14,800 nucleotides of DNA from a bacterium (GTDB lineage Bacteria; Verrucomicrobiota; Verrucomicrobiia; Limisphaerales; J093), in the NCBI GenBank assembly GCA_021784265.1, contig JAJXTA010000010.1, forward strand, positions 1 to 14,800, read 5' to 3'. The position numbers and the translations under genes were made by a program. Of this stretch, positions 12,001 through 14,800 are shown piece by piece (within the stretch, counting starts at the first letter, position 1; every line of letters starts with the position of its first letter). Under the pieces are notes generated by a model. That model searched no databases, was not told where the DNA came from, and saw only the letters and a program-made list of their open reading frames with translations.

Positions 12001-12714
12001 GCCGGCCGCGTTGCCGAGGTGCAACACGGTCTGGTTTTGGCCATTACCGAGGGGGGAAGAGGAAGAAACAGGACTCGCACTGCCAAGTCCAGAGGAGGAA
12101 CCGAGGTTTTCAGAAGAACCGCAAACTGTTGATACAGAGTTTGTTGCGCATGAAACTGGCGGGCCATTCGCCGCATGCAACGTGTCTGTCAACTGCTGGG
12201 AAATGGGTTGATGCGGCGCTCCACTCGAGGTGTTGGCAGCACCCGCCGACGCATCATCTTGGCCGGCTGAGGTCGGGTTCTGACCGGTGGAAACCACCGT
12301 TTGCACCCGCGTCGCCTGGGCTGAATCGGCGGTTTGCGTGGTGGTGCTCTCGGCCGCCTGACCACCGCTGGGCGCCACCGGGGCGACCACGGTCGAGGCC
12401 CCTTGGTTAGCGCCCGCGTCCTGGTCCCCGCCGCCTAACGTTGCCGCCGCGGGGGCACTCGTGCCCTCGATCGGGCTGGAGTTTACCCCGGCAAAAATGT
12501 CCTGGAGGTGCGCGGTGGGCGAGTAGCTGGCAATCGAGTTGGCGACGGGCGTTTGCCCGCCGGGTTGGGAGACCTCCTCGACCACAACCGGAGCCGGGGT
12601 CTTTGAGTGGAGCGCTTGAACCGCCAGCGCTGTGACCGCCAGCCCGCCGCCGGAAAGCAGGACCCGAGGCTCAAGAGCCTCGAGGCTGAACTCATTCTGG
12701 CGCGCGGTTTTCAA
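1..12714 (-). CDS. Giant LEPR-XLL repeat protein, presumed surface or exported (3' end outside window)
   Basis: I read this frame codon by codon and found no stop over 4,238 codons; the gene continues past position 1. A TTG start at 12714 is chosen because the upstream in-frame stop (12754-12756) is followed by only 13 codons without a usual start, GGGGGAG lies 9 bases upstream, and the first in-frame ATG is residue 278, beyond the LEPR motif. Residues 11-22 read LEALEPRVLLSG. Blocks: linker about 40-238; repeat family I 339-1008; repeat family II about 1009-2580; diverse beta-rich region to 3098; non-repetitive module 3099-3342; SwmB/Ig-like pair 3370-3500; repeat family III 3520-4218; proline-rich edge from 4219. 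LEPR-XLL proteins are known as very large proteins of Planctomycetota and Verrucomicrobiota, probably exported. An adhesive or structural surface role is inference. No catalytic motif or classical signal peptide is obvious. Confidence 0.93.
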   Translation of the reverse strand, partial: MKTARQNEFSLEALEPRVLLSGGGLAVTALAVQALHSKTPAPVVVEEVSQPGGQTPVANSIASYSPTAHLQDIFAGVNSSPIEGTSAPAAATLGGGDQDAGANQGASTVVAPVAPSGGQAAESTTTQTADSAQATRVQTVVSTGQNPTSAGQDDASAGAANTSSGAPHQPISQQLTDTLHAANGPPVSCATNSVSTVCGSSENLGSSSGLGSASPVSSSSPLGNGQNQTVLHLGNAAGSPPSQTLADLQQYITNKLSSYTLNASFTDTSLSSALVGGMLELDGLTLTFSATRASTSQPWSGSVTISAASAVMFPGKSFTASITDNTGSGVAVSGTFNLAPAGFALHAQQFALTIGEALEVNSTGFDFNYAPGGSATQAVATVGNATVTSPQFQGLPSISLTNFVIRQDGFSFDQATVSATTGLMSLGSLLTATGMTVTASAFNVSFGTGTTTASMTGTVGVTVTGLELYPNGSNPGSPTDQSFIQTSASKVTGTYAFGGFDGTSPTGQLSLTISGLQIGMGEALSLTATQDVTLTPDQATMATVGSATLMSPQFSGLGTLTVNNLQLQQTGFSLGSLTLQTPGNGSSAISDILSFSSVTVALTNFQFNYGAAASVSGTIGVSVNNAVLFPNISFLDLNLGNALSGNYSFHSPAILNLDLPSLDIPLGNALTVHLGPVTLQPGQAVMATVGSASVTSNLVSGLPTAQIQNFQLTRKGFSLGTFVLTNATTDTLTVGATSPSSFQLSKNPVDDTQVSISVTNGNTTTPLTLGTDYTVATTTGSTPVTTVSFKSNLAQGATVQISYPTTAVGIGKFLSFEVATLQVNNFVVDKTQSSVVSGSITATIGGLSLFPGNTTITTSVGTVTGTFDFGGANPTGALTLTVNNFSLGIGSDLTLTANPVTITPGQTTITTIGAATLTIAPLNNLPVALSGLVITQTGFTINGVTIPLGDVNLGGLLTLTAPTLSFNQVSYQLGGALSGQLGLTTTSANVNLGSALTGSLTPGTPPASGPTPPAVSASYDLGDRDFQLTLGTLSLSTGGFVTVQAAGAAMNYQPSADGSSKMVLGVTGANVFLGSGPAGSQVGIQASGANLGLVLYRTKAGATSYALDASGTVGLVGITGFQLGGTVEARINTTGGLVNESVSPGTGLPPIPIAFGPTEGNLQTFGGTGLSLSLGALGGTSPFASVTGDFSFQKTDTLQGSTVTKTEMEIGAAKVTVFLGTEAGQPDETGFKVTGASLGLVVFKDFTGTTPATFALVVNGGNDFLEGINGLTLTAGNLALKVNNTGTNVTDASNQPLAVTVGGQKVTLDFTASGTANVEDLEGTLSLGVSGFVSLQGSFSVTRTESVSGTVTTTELAIGATSVQAFLGVGQGTSDATGVNISGASLGLLAFKKVDTTKTSQADATYALVANGGTDTLEGVTGLAVSSTGLTVKVNNTGTAVTDSHGAADVVSTPGGSVTLDFSATGMANVMDIEGAITLTVTNVADLQGSFAFTETVDNATGVTKILVGAAGVNAFLGVHEGQSDATGVQISSANLGLVIYKTAGVASTYALNASAAASLVGFGDITAQAGDLGVRVNTTGGKVDETVMVNTTPVAIQFGADEGNMAGFSGDGVTLTIGTFASISGNFSFQKTDTLQGNTVVSSQIAVGVTKLTVFLGANQGQSNETGLKLSGADLALIVFKDDTTTAPAKYALVSSGGTATLEGVPGVTLAAGNLVLKINNTGTKVTDGNNQPLSVLVGGQALPLDFSQTGTAAVKDIEGTVTVAIGGFAYLSGSFSFQETVNNTTTQIAVGATGVTAFLGADYGSATDETGVKVTGANLALLIFPGSGGASSTYALVTSMGPSGGVTLENVGDLTATLGNLSVKVNTTGTNVTDGSGNPLAVSVQGQSLPLDFRSTGAAQVEDVEGSLSLGIGSFASLAGNFSFQETVKVQNTVTTTQLAIGATGVTAFLGLNYGASDATGVKLTGANLALLVFKTVDSSLTTQAPATYALATSMSPTGTLALEGMGDLQASVGNLAVKVNTTGTNVTDSTGNPLTVSVLGQSLPLDFRATGTAAVKDIEGTLTVLVGSIASLQGNFSFQETGTGPTTQIAVGATAVNAFLGANLGQANETGVKLSGVNIALLVFPGATGSAQTHYALVSSGGSASLEGFSSDFQLNVNNLVLKINNTGTNVTDGQGHPLTVTVLGQSLPLDFTQTGTAAVEDIEGSVSLSLSGFVSLSGTFSFQETGTGANEQIAVGATGVTAFLGVNQGQSNETGIKLTGGNLALLVFPGSGATSTYALVAGLSPTGTLALEGVSGLTLTTGNLQVKVNTTGTNVTDGQGKPLTVQVGGQALPLDFTASGTAPVKDLEGSLTLAISNFLSVSGSFAIVEAPNGANGTKLLLGASGVTVFVGSGVTSNLDGSPNYSSAVGLLLANMNLGLAVYTGGTGGTSYALTASATPTLYGLPFTLSGTLAVQVNTTGAAVTEDIQTPGGTVHIGFTDGTNSTADQRNLKAVMGDNVTLGITGFASLTGSFSITQTVSGTVTTVLIGAVVSGGSTSGTNSLGAGSVTLSGGSLGVVILHDSAQANPDLGMALTASVSASWSGGVVSGSGTATVRYNTIDTSTNALSQSIAVNGQQVVVAFATTESGSASKPFTQIALGNATLNIANTIIVTGNVGSPTSTTFGSTTTGTQITLTVQNPTTSATFFTISAGSLTFNAITAGGTFNSTAFGTTSFAHGGQDVTATNVSFALGNYVTVSANSVEIQYVAPASGSAQTNFNFTGLTVALSNGSQPLVSVGGSATFHYSGADGFKLDSLTPGSLSFMGQSLFSVAATSLTGAKPSGNSGHTLGPITLGTPRVNFSGFQFSLDGTLAVTVTVSDANASLNTSAIQATMTNLSVSFGLDLKFNLSNLFSLPTITTNNFTASVGTVSNPGTLTIKLGSYIQLSATNVTLNPSAGAGQDLLSFGGTPSAPGIAATVNVGGLSLTGGASNFAIEGDGSFVTKTGFAVSLGFGSNSTGAFKWPSWLPIQVTSVTLIWPGNNFNTHPDDFIIDLSAQVNPINGLPAGVTFSGGVKDIQIDVGLLTQNQFPIIGLGAFNVQVGGTLFGVQVSGTLIGGIIKFDNNYNVIAATDTTTTVKSRVFYAGIEGTINIPGVGGITMRLGFSDFGPLSFFIEAGIPIILDPDTGLAITNLRGGIDFGSTLPDPTVDQHGNPLPAEQAAYNLRGGAFTPPQSQTAAQWETQLQQQVVTLVQKNGGNNLTYAMLSSPMLIHAGATVYDAYASTHTFRMDADLTIDTSGKILITGSATFGDTLSVDAYFYGDLTKIQSGAGKFLFLIDEPGGAARQLGGMSIYGELSFQFLDSGNNVLSNSALDSQFLTQRTDNLTITQPGTVTLSQIPDSTQTITVTVNGTAVQSTGYSLTGTTLTFSAAQPVGGAVQVSYTGSVSHAAVQDSATLNETVQLSQAPLAGQAVTVTVTPSGGTAGTVTTYTLQGTTLTFTTAQPVGAAVSVTYVGSNPGGLDANGNPLTSGGQSATPAATFQITISGGVRYDALNGLLFVDAQGNVTLTFSATRFTIDLNSQLYMSYLSGDPLQSASGTAPGAVAQAGGQLIVNNNNGTIEVWGVLEVDVGGGLKKLQSLGITLSGTALFKLNTTGSVQPADITLIDTTTGNKTTKHFDLPANDFSLSITAVAAFQQGGVTLFDVSGALELDISNTGLQMLVVGTLEVGVDTSHPQGVLSFTANGLISISDAGFAARLDLLFANNAIPGLSFNAAFSLIMNTTGQQVTYTIPDTNPPVPTVVGFDGNSVETLINGHRTLVIPAGPPAPVGSPSGTPNGPAGFYIVIEGKGGVTLADSLTLSGFFEVDISAPGGQFQMLMQFAASLSLQPLGTLDASGSLTISSSGLWGALTLSLESGTTNSSVFSFNASFQLELNTDTVNSHSATVFTVDSNGNLTGSTSLTLPIGPYLDIHAGGHLSIGGGIITIDGTFELTISQQGLSIQLTGSLNFFNLARLYLAGSATIYSDGNFALSLYLANSPVTSNASSTTVMAYGPFTFSGAFQLQIDTRSSTYEAGLTNLTINLFGFDLTGSVILGLHNGSFTIQIPQPLDLNFFGLVDLKVSGYFNSLSDFSLTATASITIGDCSSFGVCGSISVTFANWGFSGTITGSVTAFGAGIYASASITITGTSVSVAFTLQVTIVPAINIDTPDVDMGLFTIPGIHIHTSAVVVSMKASFTLGSTTAAPQAPPPPPVP
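390..1860 (-). repeat. Repeat family III in the giant protein, four copies
   Basis: Four related stretches contain a strand of the type G-x-x-E-L-D-I-S: SGALELDIS near 1632, SGFFEVDIS near 1167, DGTFELTIS near 789 and TGSVILGLH near 483. They alternate with strands like FNAAFSLIMNTTG (about 1450), FNASFQLELNTDT (about 985) and FSGAFQLQIDTRS (about 605). Spacings of 155, 126 and 102 residues are irregular. This is distinct from families I and II. Confidence 0.6.
2215..2600 (-). repeat. Tandem SwmB/Ig-like modules
   Basis: Two adjacent copies of roughly 65-70 residues are visible. Copy A runs from VTLSQIPDSTQTITVTVNG to TLTFSAAQPVGGAVQVSYTG; copy B from VQLSQAPLAGQAVTVTVTP to TLTFTTAQPVGAAVSVTYVG. 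The shared end pattern x-T-F-S/T-x-A-Q-P-V-G-x-A-V-x-V-x-Y fits SwmB-type Ig-like repeats, which act as stalk or spacer domains in bacterial surface proteins. Confidence 0.65.
2690..3420 (-). other. Non-repetitive module of the giant protein
   Basis: Residues about 3099-3342 depart from the repeats: more aromatic and charged residues, a Gln-rich probable helix (WETQLQQQVVTLVQK, 3000-3060), and blocks GITMRLGFSDFGPLSFFI, IPIILDPDTGLAITNLR, LTYAMLSSPMLIHAG and KILITGSATFGDTLSVDAY. It looks like a folded unit rather than a spacer, and its position between repeat arrays suggests a functional core. I cannot assign a function. Confidence 0.5.
3421..4983 (-). other. Diverse beta-rich region of the giant protein
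   Basis: Residues 2578-3098 are rich in Thr, Ser, Gly, Asn and Val with short alternating strands. Two phrases recur: G-N-Y-V-T-V-S-A-N-S-V-E-I near 4500 and G-S-Y-I-Q-L-S-A-T-N-V-T-L near 3940, so a loose repeat of about 190 residues is likely. Segments such as FAVSLGFGSNSTGAF and WLPIQVTSVTLIWPG near 3640-3750 are less repetitive. No known domain is recognised. Confidence 0.55.
4984..9690 (-). repeat. Repeat family II in the giant protein, ten units plus one degenerate unit
   Basis: A Y-A-L marker recurs at 9394, 8947, 8491, 8059, 7633, 7201, 6736, 6295, 5866 and 5404, with a degenerate M-A-L copy at 4984. Spacings are 149, 152, 144, 142, 144, 155, 147, 143, 154 and 140 codons. The consensus runs TYAL, LEG, VKVNTTGTNVTD, GQSLPLDF, VEDIEGS, FSFQET, GATGVTAFLG, ETGVKLTGANLALLVF. 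Seven units carry the LDF segment. Three carry a variant near 9250, 7918 and 5269 in which LDF is replaced by FG or GF with a following Asp/Glu and Asn. Spacing is always in frame, so the array is under coding constraint. The family is not one I can name. Confidence 0.85.
9691..11700 (-). repeat. Repeat family I in the giant protein, four copies
   Basis: Four copies share the core A-T-V-G-x-A-T-V ... GLP ... LxNFxxxxxGFS. Core starts are near 11580, 11094, 10659 and 9990, giving spacings of 162, 145 and 223 residues. Each is preceded by a G-T-F/Y strand and a segment like LTPDQATM or ITPGQTTI. Examples are VATVGNATVTSPQFQGLPS and MATVGSATLMSPQFSGLG. The long third spacing is explained by an inserted Ig-like module. 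Composition suggests beta-strands. I do not recognise the family. Confidence 0.72.
10285..10500 (-). other. Ig-like (SwmB-type) module inserted in repeat family I
   Basis: Residues about 739-810 contain FQLSKNPVDDTQVSISVTN, then a YTV strand and NLAQGATVQISYPTT. The endings VSFKSNLAQGATVQISY and TFSAAQPVGGAVQVSY (residues about 3400-3425) share the pattern of a strand, then x-A-Q-x-x-G-x-x-V-x-V/I-S-Y. This resembles the SwmB/Ig-like folds common in bacterial surface proteins. The assignment rests on that pattern only. Confidence 0.5.
12001..12597 (-). other. Low-complexity linker of the giant protein
   Basis: Residues 40-238 are rich in Ser, Thr, Ala, Gln, Pro and Gly and lack the alternating pattern of the later repeats. 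Examples are AESTTTQTADSAQ and SSSGLGSASPVSSSS. It probably forms a flexible spacer between the leader and the folded part. The stretch 12040-12180 uses codons such as TCT, TCA, ACA and TGC more than its surroundings, and holds two of the protein's four cysteines (residues 189 and 198). Confidence 0.7.
12649..12684 (-). other. LEPR-XLL N-terminal motif
   Basis: Residues 11-22 are LEALEPRVLLSG, an exact match to the L-E-x-L-E-P-R-x-L-L-S pattern of the LEPR-XLL domain. It is preceded by basic residues (K2, R5) and followed by GGGLAVTALAVQAL, a mildly hydrophobic stretch. The domain is known from the N-termini of very large proteins and has been suspected of acting in sorting or export. That role is not shown by this sequence. 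Confidence 0.92.
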
Positions 12715-12723
12715 CGACTTTTG

Positions 12724-12730
12724 CTCCCCC
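12724..12730 (-). promoter_or_regulatory. Ribosome binding site of the giant gene
   Basis: GGGGGAG on the minus strand stands 9 bases before the TTG codon at 12714. It supports the TTG start, as no ATG, GTG, CTG or other TTG lies between the upstream stop and the LEPR motif. Confidence 0.6.
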
Positions 12731-12799
12731 GCCGGGGCCGTTCCGGGTGGACATTACTACTACTTTTCCACACCATAACGACCCCGTCTATCGGGCGAA

Positions 12800-12860
12800 C
12801 AGCGACCAGACTACTGTATTCCATAAACCAAAAGCAATATATTTTTTCCCCGATTTTGGG
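12800..12860 (-). promoter_or_regulatory. AT-rich island, possible promoter of the giant gene
   Basis: This is the only clearly AT-rich stretch in the upstream region, 90-150 bases before the TTG start. On the minus strand it contains TATATT (12841 to 12836), one base from TATAAT, but no good TTGACA partner at the usual distance. Assignment is by composition and position. Confidence 0.27.
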
Positions 12861-12871
12861 GTGGTCACCCC
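12858..12871. promoter_or_regulatory. Inverted repeat, possible operator
   Basis: GGGGTG-GT-CACCCC has perfect 6-base arms around a 2-base centre. It adjoins the AT-rich island upstream of the giant gene, a position suited to a regulator site. Function is inferred from position only. Confidence 0.25.
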
Positions 12872-12887
12872 AGCCGGCCGGACACCC

Positions 12888-12903
12888 CCCGGGCCGGCCC
12901 GGG
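12888..12903. repeat. Perfect 16-bp GC palindrome
   Basis: CCCGGGCCGGCCCGGG equals its own reverse complement over all 16 bases. It sits about 175 bases upstream of the giant gene's start codon. No T run follows on either strand, so a standard intrinsic terminator is unlikely. Confidence 0.6.
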
Positions 12904-13166
12904 TCTATCCGCCAGTCGTCGCGGCGCCGACCGCCCACGCCGGGCGGACCGGCGGCGGCCCGGCGGCCCGATGGTCCCCCAAGCACAGCGCGCCCACCCG
13001 ACGGAGCAAACCGGTCGAACCGGAGGTCAGCGGGCCAGCGGATGGGTGGGGCGAAGGTCGCGACGGCGGGCCCATGAGATAACCGGTGGAGAGGCGTCGG
13101 TCCCGGGAGGAGTGGCCGGTAAGGGCCCATAGTTGGTCCGCCTGCCGACGAGCGCCGCGGTCGCGC

Positions 13167-13196
13167 CCCCTGGCCAACGGCGACGGCCCCCAGGGG
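13167..13196. repeat. Hairpin-forming inverted repeat
   Basis: CCCCTGG (13167-13173) and CCAGGGG (13190-13196) are perfect 7-base arms; inner GGCC copies can extend the stem with a small bulge. It lies between the frameshifted small gene and the giant gene. No T run follows, so it may be RNA structure in a leader or simply a result of high GC. Confidence 0.35.
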
Positions 13197-13351
13197 TGGC
13201 AGTAGGCATCCGGAGCCTGCGCCACCGGCCTCCATGACCCGGGACGAGTGCCACTTTGGCGCAGTAAATGAACCCGGCGGGAGAGGGTGCCGTTAACCGC
13301 TTGGAACTCGTCCGCCTTGCGCCGTCGGCGCCCGCCTACCCGTTCTCTCGG

Positions 13352-13889
13352 TCACTTCCGCCGTCTTGCGCCTGCGGTTCGGCCCCGTCGAGGTCCCCGT
13401 GGCGGCGGGTCGTCAGTTTCAGACATCAAGGCGTCGAGCAAACGGGCGTGCCGCCGGCAAAATCGCTGGATGAACGTCGTCCAGAGCTGCGAGAACTGTT
13501 CCGCCAGCGCCCCGGACGAGCTGACCCCCGTGCCCACGGCGGCGCGGAGCCGGGCCAAGTCGCGCCGTCGGAAGCGGAACTGCGGCTCTCCGCAGGCCTG
13601 CCGAGACAACCGGTAGAGATCCTCGCACCAGTCGGCCTCCCCCACCGCGAGCACCCCCCCCCTCCCGCAGCAAGACCACCTTCACGCCGTACGGATAAGC
13701 CTCGACGTTCGGATGCAGCCGGGCCAGCGCCGGGAACCGGTGGGCGAGCATGGCATCGAGCAGCATCTCCACGAGCCGGTGAGCGAGGATCACCTGCAGC
13801 CGGTCATGCCCCGGCCCGAGTCTCAAGGTCCCCAGCATCCCGGACAGGCCAGGAAGGGATTTGTTGGTTCCCGAACGACGCGACGGCAT
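13352..13889 (-). pseudogene. Unrecognised small protein split by a frameshift at a G run
   Basis: Two overlapping minus-strand frames join into one sensible protein if one base is dropped from the run of nine G at 13655-13663. The first frame begins at ATG 13889 (MPSRRSGTNKSLPG) and includes HDRLQVILAHRLVEMLLDAM and VEAYPYGVKVVLLREGG. The second continues VLAVGEADWCEDLYRLSRQ and ends at the stop at 13352. Without correction the first frame turns into a Gly/Arg-rich tail. With eight G the product is 178 residues: a helical N-half, a probable beta-hairpin around the joint, and a basic helical C-half ending in RRRK. A weak AAGAG lies upstream of the ATG. I do not recognise the family. It could be a sequencing error, a phase-variable gene or a true pseudogene. 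Confidence 0.5.
13655..13663. repeat. Run of nine C on the plus strand (nine G on the coding strand)
   Basis: This homopolymer sits exactly where the small gene's two reading frames must join. Lengths of eight or eleven would keep one frame open through the gene; nine breaks it. Confidence 0.9.
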
Positions 13890-14018
13890 GGTTGAGCTCT
13901 TGAAAGGTTGGGGAAGACTGCGGGGCCGCCCCCGGTGCGTCAAGCCCAGATGCCAGCCCCCGGGTGGCAGGTTCAGGCCGGGATTCGGCGCCAGTGACGG
14001 CCACCCCCAATGCGCCGA

Positions 14019-14030
14019 TCTGAGGTCAGA
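14019..14030. promoter_or_regulatory. Short inverted repeat between the small gene and the oxidoreductase
   Basis: TCTGA-GG-TCAGA has perfect 5-base arms. It lies 130 bases upstream of the small gene's ATG and 41 bases past the oxidoreductase stop. It could be an operator but is short enough to arise by chance. Confidence 0.18.
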
Positions 14031-14070
14031 CCGGGACCCCGCCGCCCCGGGAAACCAGACAGCCCGCCCG

Positions 14071-14800
14071 TTAGCGGGTAAACGATTTGGTAAAGTCCTC
14101 CGCCGCCACCTTCACCACCCGCTTCTCGTAGCGCGATTCGGCGATCAACTGGTTGAGTTGGCGCTCGTAAGCGGCGCCGTCCAGGGGAAACTCGACCGTC
14201 TGACCCGTCAGCGAAGAGTAAAGGATGGCATTGGCCAGCTCGACGGACCGCAACCCTTCTTCCCCGGGCGCGATCAGGGGGGTGTGGTCGAGAATCGCCT
14301 CGACGAAGTTGCGGGTGAGGGTGGCGTGCTGGGCCGGGGCGTTGTCGAAAGGGATTTCAATGTGCCAGGTGTCGGGCCGGGCGAAGCCGGTCTCGGCGGC
14401 CCGGCTGAACTCGTCCATGGGGGTCTCGTTGCGGATGAAGGCCAGCCGGCTGTTTTCGAGCACCAGCCTGCCCCGGGTGCCGCACAGCTCCAGCCGATTC
14501 GTCCCGGGCGCCTCCCCGGTGGCGGTCACAAACACGCCCGTCGCCTGGTTCGGGTACTCAAAGTAGGCGGTGACGTTGTCCTCGACCTCGATGTTGTGGT
14601 AGCGGCCCAGTTGGCAGAAACCCCGCACCCGCGCCGGCATGCCCGTCAGCCATTGGAGGATGTCCAGGTTGTGTGGGCACTGGTTGAGCAGCACGCCGCC
14701 CCCCTCCCCCTTCCACGTGGCCCGCCACCCCCCGCTGGCATAGTACGCCTCGGTGCGGAACCAATCGGTCATGATCCAATTCACCCGCACCAAGTCCCCC
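14071..14800 (-). CDS. Gfo/Idh/MocA-family oxidoreductase, C-terminal part (5' end outside window)
   Basis: The frame is open from the right edge (GDLVRVNWIMTDW) to a TAA at 14071, 242 codons. This family uses NAD(P) to oxidise or reduce sugars, inositols and similar substrates, usually in the cytoplasm. The visible part is the C-terminal alpha/beta substrate domain. It holds the family pattern EGGGVLLNQCPHNLDILQWL, with the conserved His (14671-14673) and Asp three residues on, then a beta-sheet region (VEDNVTAYFEYPN, NRLELCGTRGRLVLE) and a C-terminal helix with EEGLRSVELANAILYSSLTG. The N-terminal Rossmann fold and the EKP-type motif lie outside the window, so the substrate cannot be predicted. 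A weak hairpin overlaps the stop codon, without a T run. The next gene starts 181 bases downstream, so co-transcription is uncertain. Confidence 0.93.
   Translation of the reverse strand, partial: GDLVRVNWIMTDWFRTEAYYASGGWRATWKGEGGGVLLNQCPHNLDILQWLTGMPARVRGFCQLGRYHNIEVEDNVTAYFEYPNQATGVFVTATGEAPGTNRLELCGTRGRLVLENSRLAFIRNETPMDEFSRAAETGFARPDTWHIEIPFDNAPAQHATLTRNFVEAILDHTPLIAPGEEGLRSVELANAILYSSLTGQTVEFPLDGAAYERQLNQLIAESRYEKRVVKVAAEDFTKSFTR

Larger units (their letters stand above)
12757..13351. other. Intergenic region without a convincing gene
   Basis: About 600 bases separate the small gene's stop from the frame of the giant gene. Open frames on both strands translate to Arg/Pro/Gly-rich, low-complexity protein and overlap one another, as expected of chance frames in GC-rich DNA. 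I saw no tRNA arm pattern and no recognisable RNA family. It holds the AT-rich island and three of the inverted repeats listed separately. Confidence 0.6.

Noticed and set aside
12711..13235. Minus-strand open frame of 174 codons upstream of the giant gene
   Set aside because: It overlaps the giant gene's start in another frame. Its product is Gly/Pro/Arg-rich and has no recognisable motif, and I see no convincing ribosome binding site.
13268..13903. Plus-strand open frame of 211 codons opposite the frameshifted small gene
   Set aside because: The product is Pro/Arg/Ala-rich and low in complexity. The minus-strand frames give a more protein-like sequence.
14062..14078. Hairpin at the oxidoreductase stop codon as an intrinsic terminator
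   Set aside because: The stem is only about 5 bases and no T run follows it on the minus strand.

Overview
The window is GC-rich and dominated by one enormous minus-strand gene. A single reading frame stays open from position 12714 to position 1, at least 4,238 codons, and runs off the left edge. Its N-terminus carries LEALEPRVLLSG, the signature of the LEPR-XLL N-terminal domain, which is known from very large exported or surface proteins, mainly of Planctomycetota and Verrucomicrobiota. That motif, the GC content and a neighbouring Gfo/Idh/MocA-type oxidoreductase all point to the PVC superphylum. I cannot separate Verrucomicrobiota from Planctomycetota on sequence alone.

Layout, right to left, in the direction of transcription. 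(1) 14800-14071: C-terminal part of a Gfo/Idh/MocA-family dehydrogenase. (2) 13889-13352: an unrecognised small protein of about 178 residues, split by a one-base frameshift at a run of nine G on the coding strand. (3) 13351-12715: a region with no convincing gene, rich in GC inverted repeats, with one AT-rich island that may hold the promoter of the giant gene. (4) 12714-1: the giant gene, with a TTG start behind a GGGGGAG ribosome binding site.

The giant protein is built in blocks: the LEPR-XLL leader; a linker of about 200 residues rich in Ser, Thr, Ala and Gln; repeat family I (four copies, one carrying an inserted Ig-like module); repeat family II (ten clear tandem units of about 142-155 residues plus one degenerate unit); a diverse beta-rich stretch; a non-repetitive module; two SwmB/Ig-like copies; repeat family III (four copies); and a proline-rich segment at the window edge. 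By my reading it has only four cysteines, in two close pairs. Composition is rich in Gly, Ser, Thr, Val, Leu and Asn, which suggests beta-structure outside the cytoplasm. No enzymatic domain is visible in this part.

Nothing ties the three genes into a pathway. All are on the minus strand, but the spacings (181 and about 637 bases) do not suggest tight operon coupling. The most interesting points are the higher-order organisation of repeat family II, the frameshift at the G run, and the paired cysteines.
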